Part shown: piece after piece, positions 32,090 to 32,188 of the stretch
How the letters are laid out: every line of letters begins with the position of its first letter
How positions within the stretch are numbered: the stretch's first letter is position 1
From: Phycisphaerae bacterium
GTDB taxonomy: Bacteria; Planctomycetota; Phycisphaerae; SM23-33
NCBI GenBank assembly: GCA_016782885.1
Contig: JADHXQ010000060.1
Coordinates: 1-32,188 of the forward strand
Length of the DNA: 32,188 nucleotides
Reading direction: 5' to 3'
Notes under the pieces: generated by a model
The model's input: the letters and a program-made list of their open reading frames with translations, nothing else
Database searches by the model: none
What the model was told of the DNA's origin: nothing
Position numbers and translations under genes: made by a program

Positions 32090-32188
32090 ATGGCAATGGT
32101 AAATATGCGTGTATGGGACGTAACCGGAAGCCGCTCCCAGCAGGTTGAGGCTCCCGATGACGTGCCCGTCGAACGCCTGCTGGTGATC
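32090..32188 (+). CDS. EsaB/YukD-like ubiquitin-fold protein (partial, cut by window end)
   Basis: Only 33 residues are visible. The beta-strand MVNMRVWDVTGSRSQQ and the turn APDDVPVERLLVI resemble the start of small EsaB/YukD-type ubiquitin-like proteins. In Planctomycetota these often sit in operons with E1-, E2- and JAB-like proteins or with type VII secretion genes. GGAG lies about 9 nt before the ATG at 32090. The assignment is tentative because the remainder is outside the window. Confidence 0.5.
   Translation, partial: MAMVNMRVWDVTGSRSQQVEAPDDVPVERLLVI

Overview
The window looks like a chromosomal segment of an anaerobic or microaerobic Planctomycetota-type bacterium (Phycisphaerae or a relative). 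The evidence is GC-rich codon use, many secreted lipoproteins and coiled-coil or HEAT proteins of unknown function, a BNR sialidase, a GH127-like remnant, a C-terminally extended CsrA, an ECF sigma factor with a membrane partner, rubrerythrin with a rubredoxin-type reductase, and a ferrous-iron uptake operon. This lineage call is inference from gene content; no ribosomal RNA gene is present.

Layout. 0.25-5.3 kb: an HD-GYP protein, a convergent csrA, then mtnA, rubrerythrin and a two-rubredoxin flavoprotein reductase. The last two form an obvious oxidative-stress pair. 5.5-12.1 kb: an envelope and signalling block. A two-gene minus-strand unit (vWA lipoprotein, small lipoprotein) diverges from an ECF sigma / membrane coiled-coil protein / TPR lipoprotein operon, followed by a proline-racemase-family enzyme and another lipoprotein. 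12.3-15.1 kb: a secreted coiled-coil protein, a GNAT acetyltransferase and a sialidase, the last two overlapping by an ATGA. 15.1-15.9 kb: tRNA-Ser(GCU) with a duplicated 3' end, then the promoter and folded leader of the iron operon. 15.9-19.5 kb: DtxR-FeoA fusion, FeoB and a FeoB-associated Cys-rich peptide. 19.5-23.7 kb: a nitrilase-superfamily amidase, a short hypothetical, a DUF502 membrane protein, and a sugar transporter with its PfkB sugar kinase. 24.0-30.7 kb: two small unknown proteins, a repeat and a MITE-like palindromic element, then a plus-strand run of secreted proteins. That run contains a probable frameshift (HEAT protein) and a GH127 gene that has lost its catalytic core. 30.9 kb to the end: two zinc-ribbon membrane proteins and the start of an EsaB/YukD-like ubiquitin-fold protein cut by the window edge.

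Non-coding structure is the most unusual aspect. Three unrelated families of short tandem heptad- or nonad-like repeats arranged as dyads occupy gene ends (1.3 and 5.3 kb; 10.3 and 11.4 kb; 24.9 kb). A 244-bp element with about 30-bp terminal and 22-bp internal inverted repeats lies at 25.1-25.3 kb. A perfect 9-bp stem sits in the feo leader. No CRISPR array, transposase gene, prophage or recognisable defence system was found.
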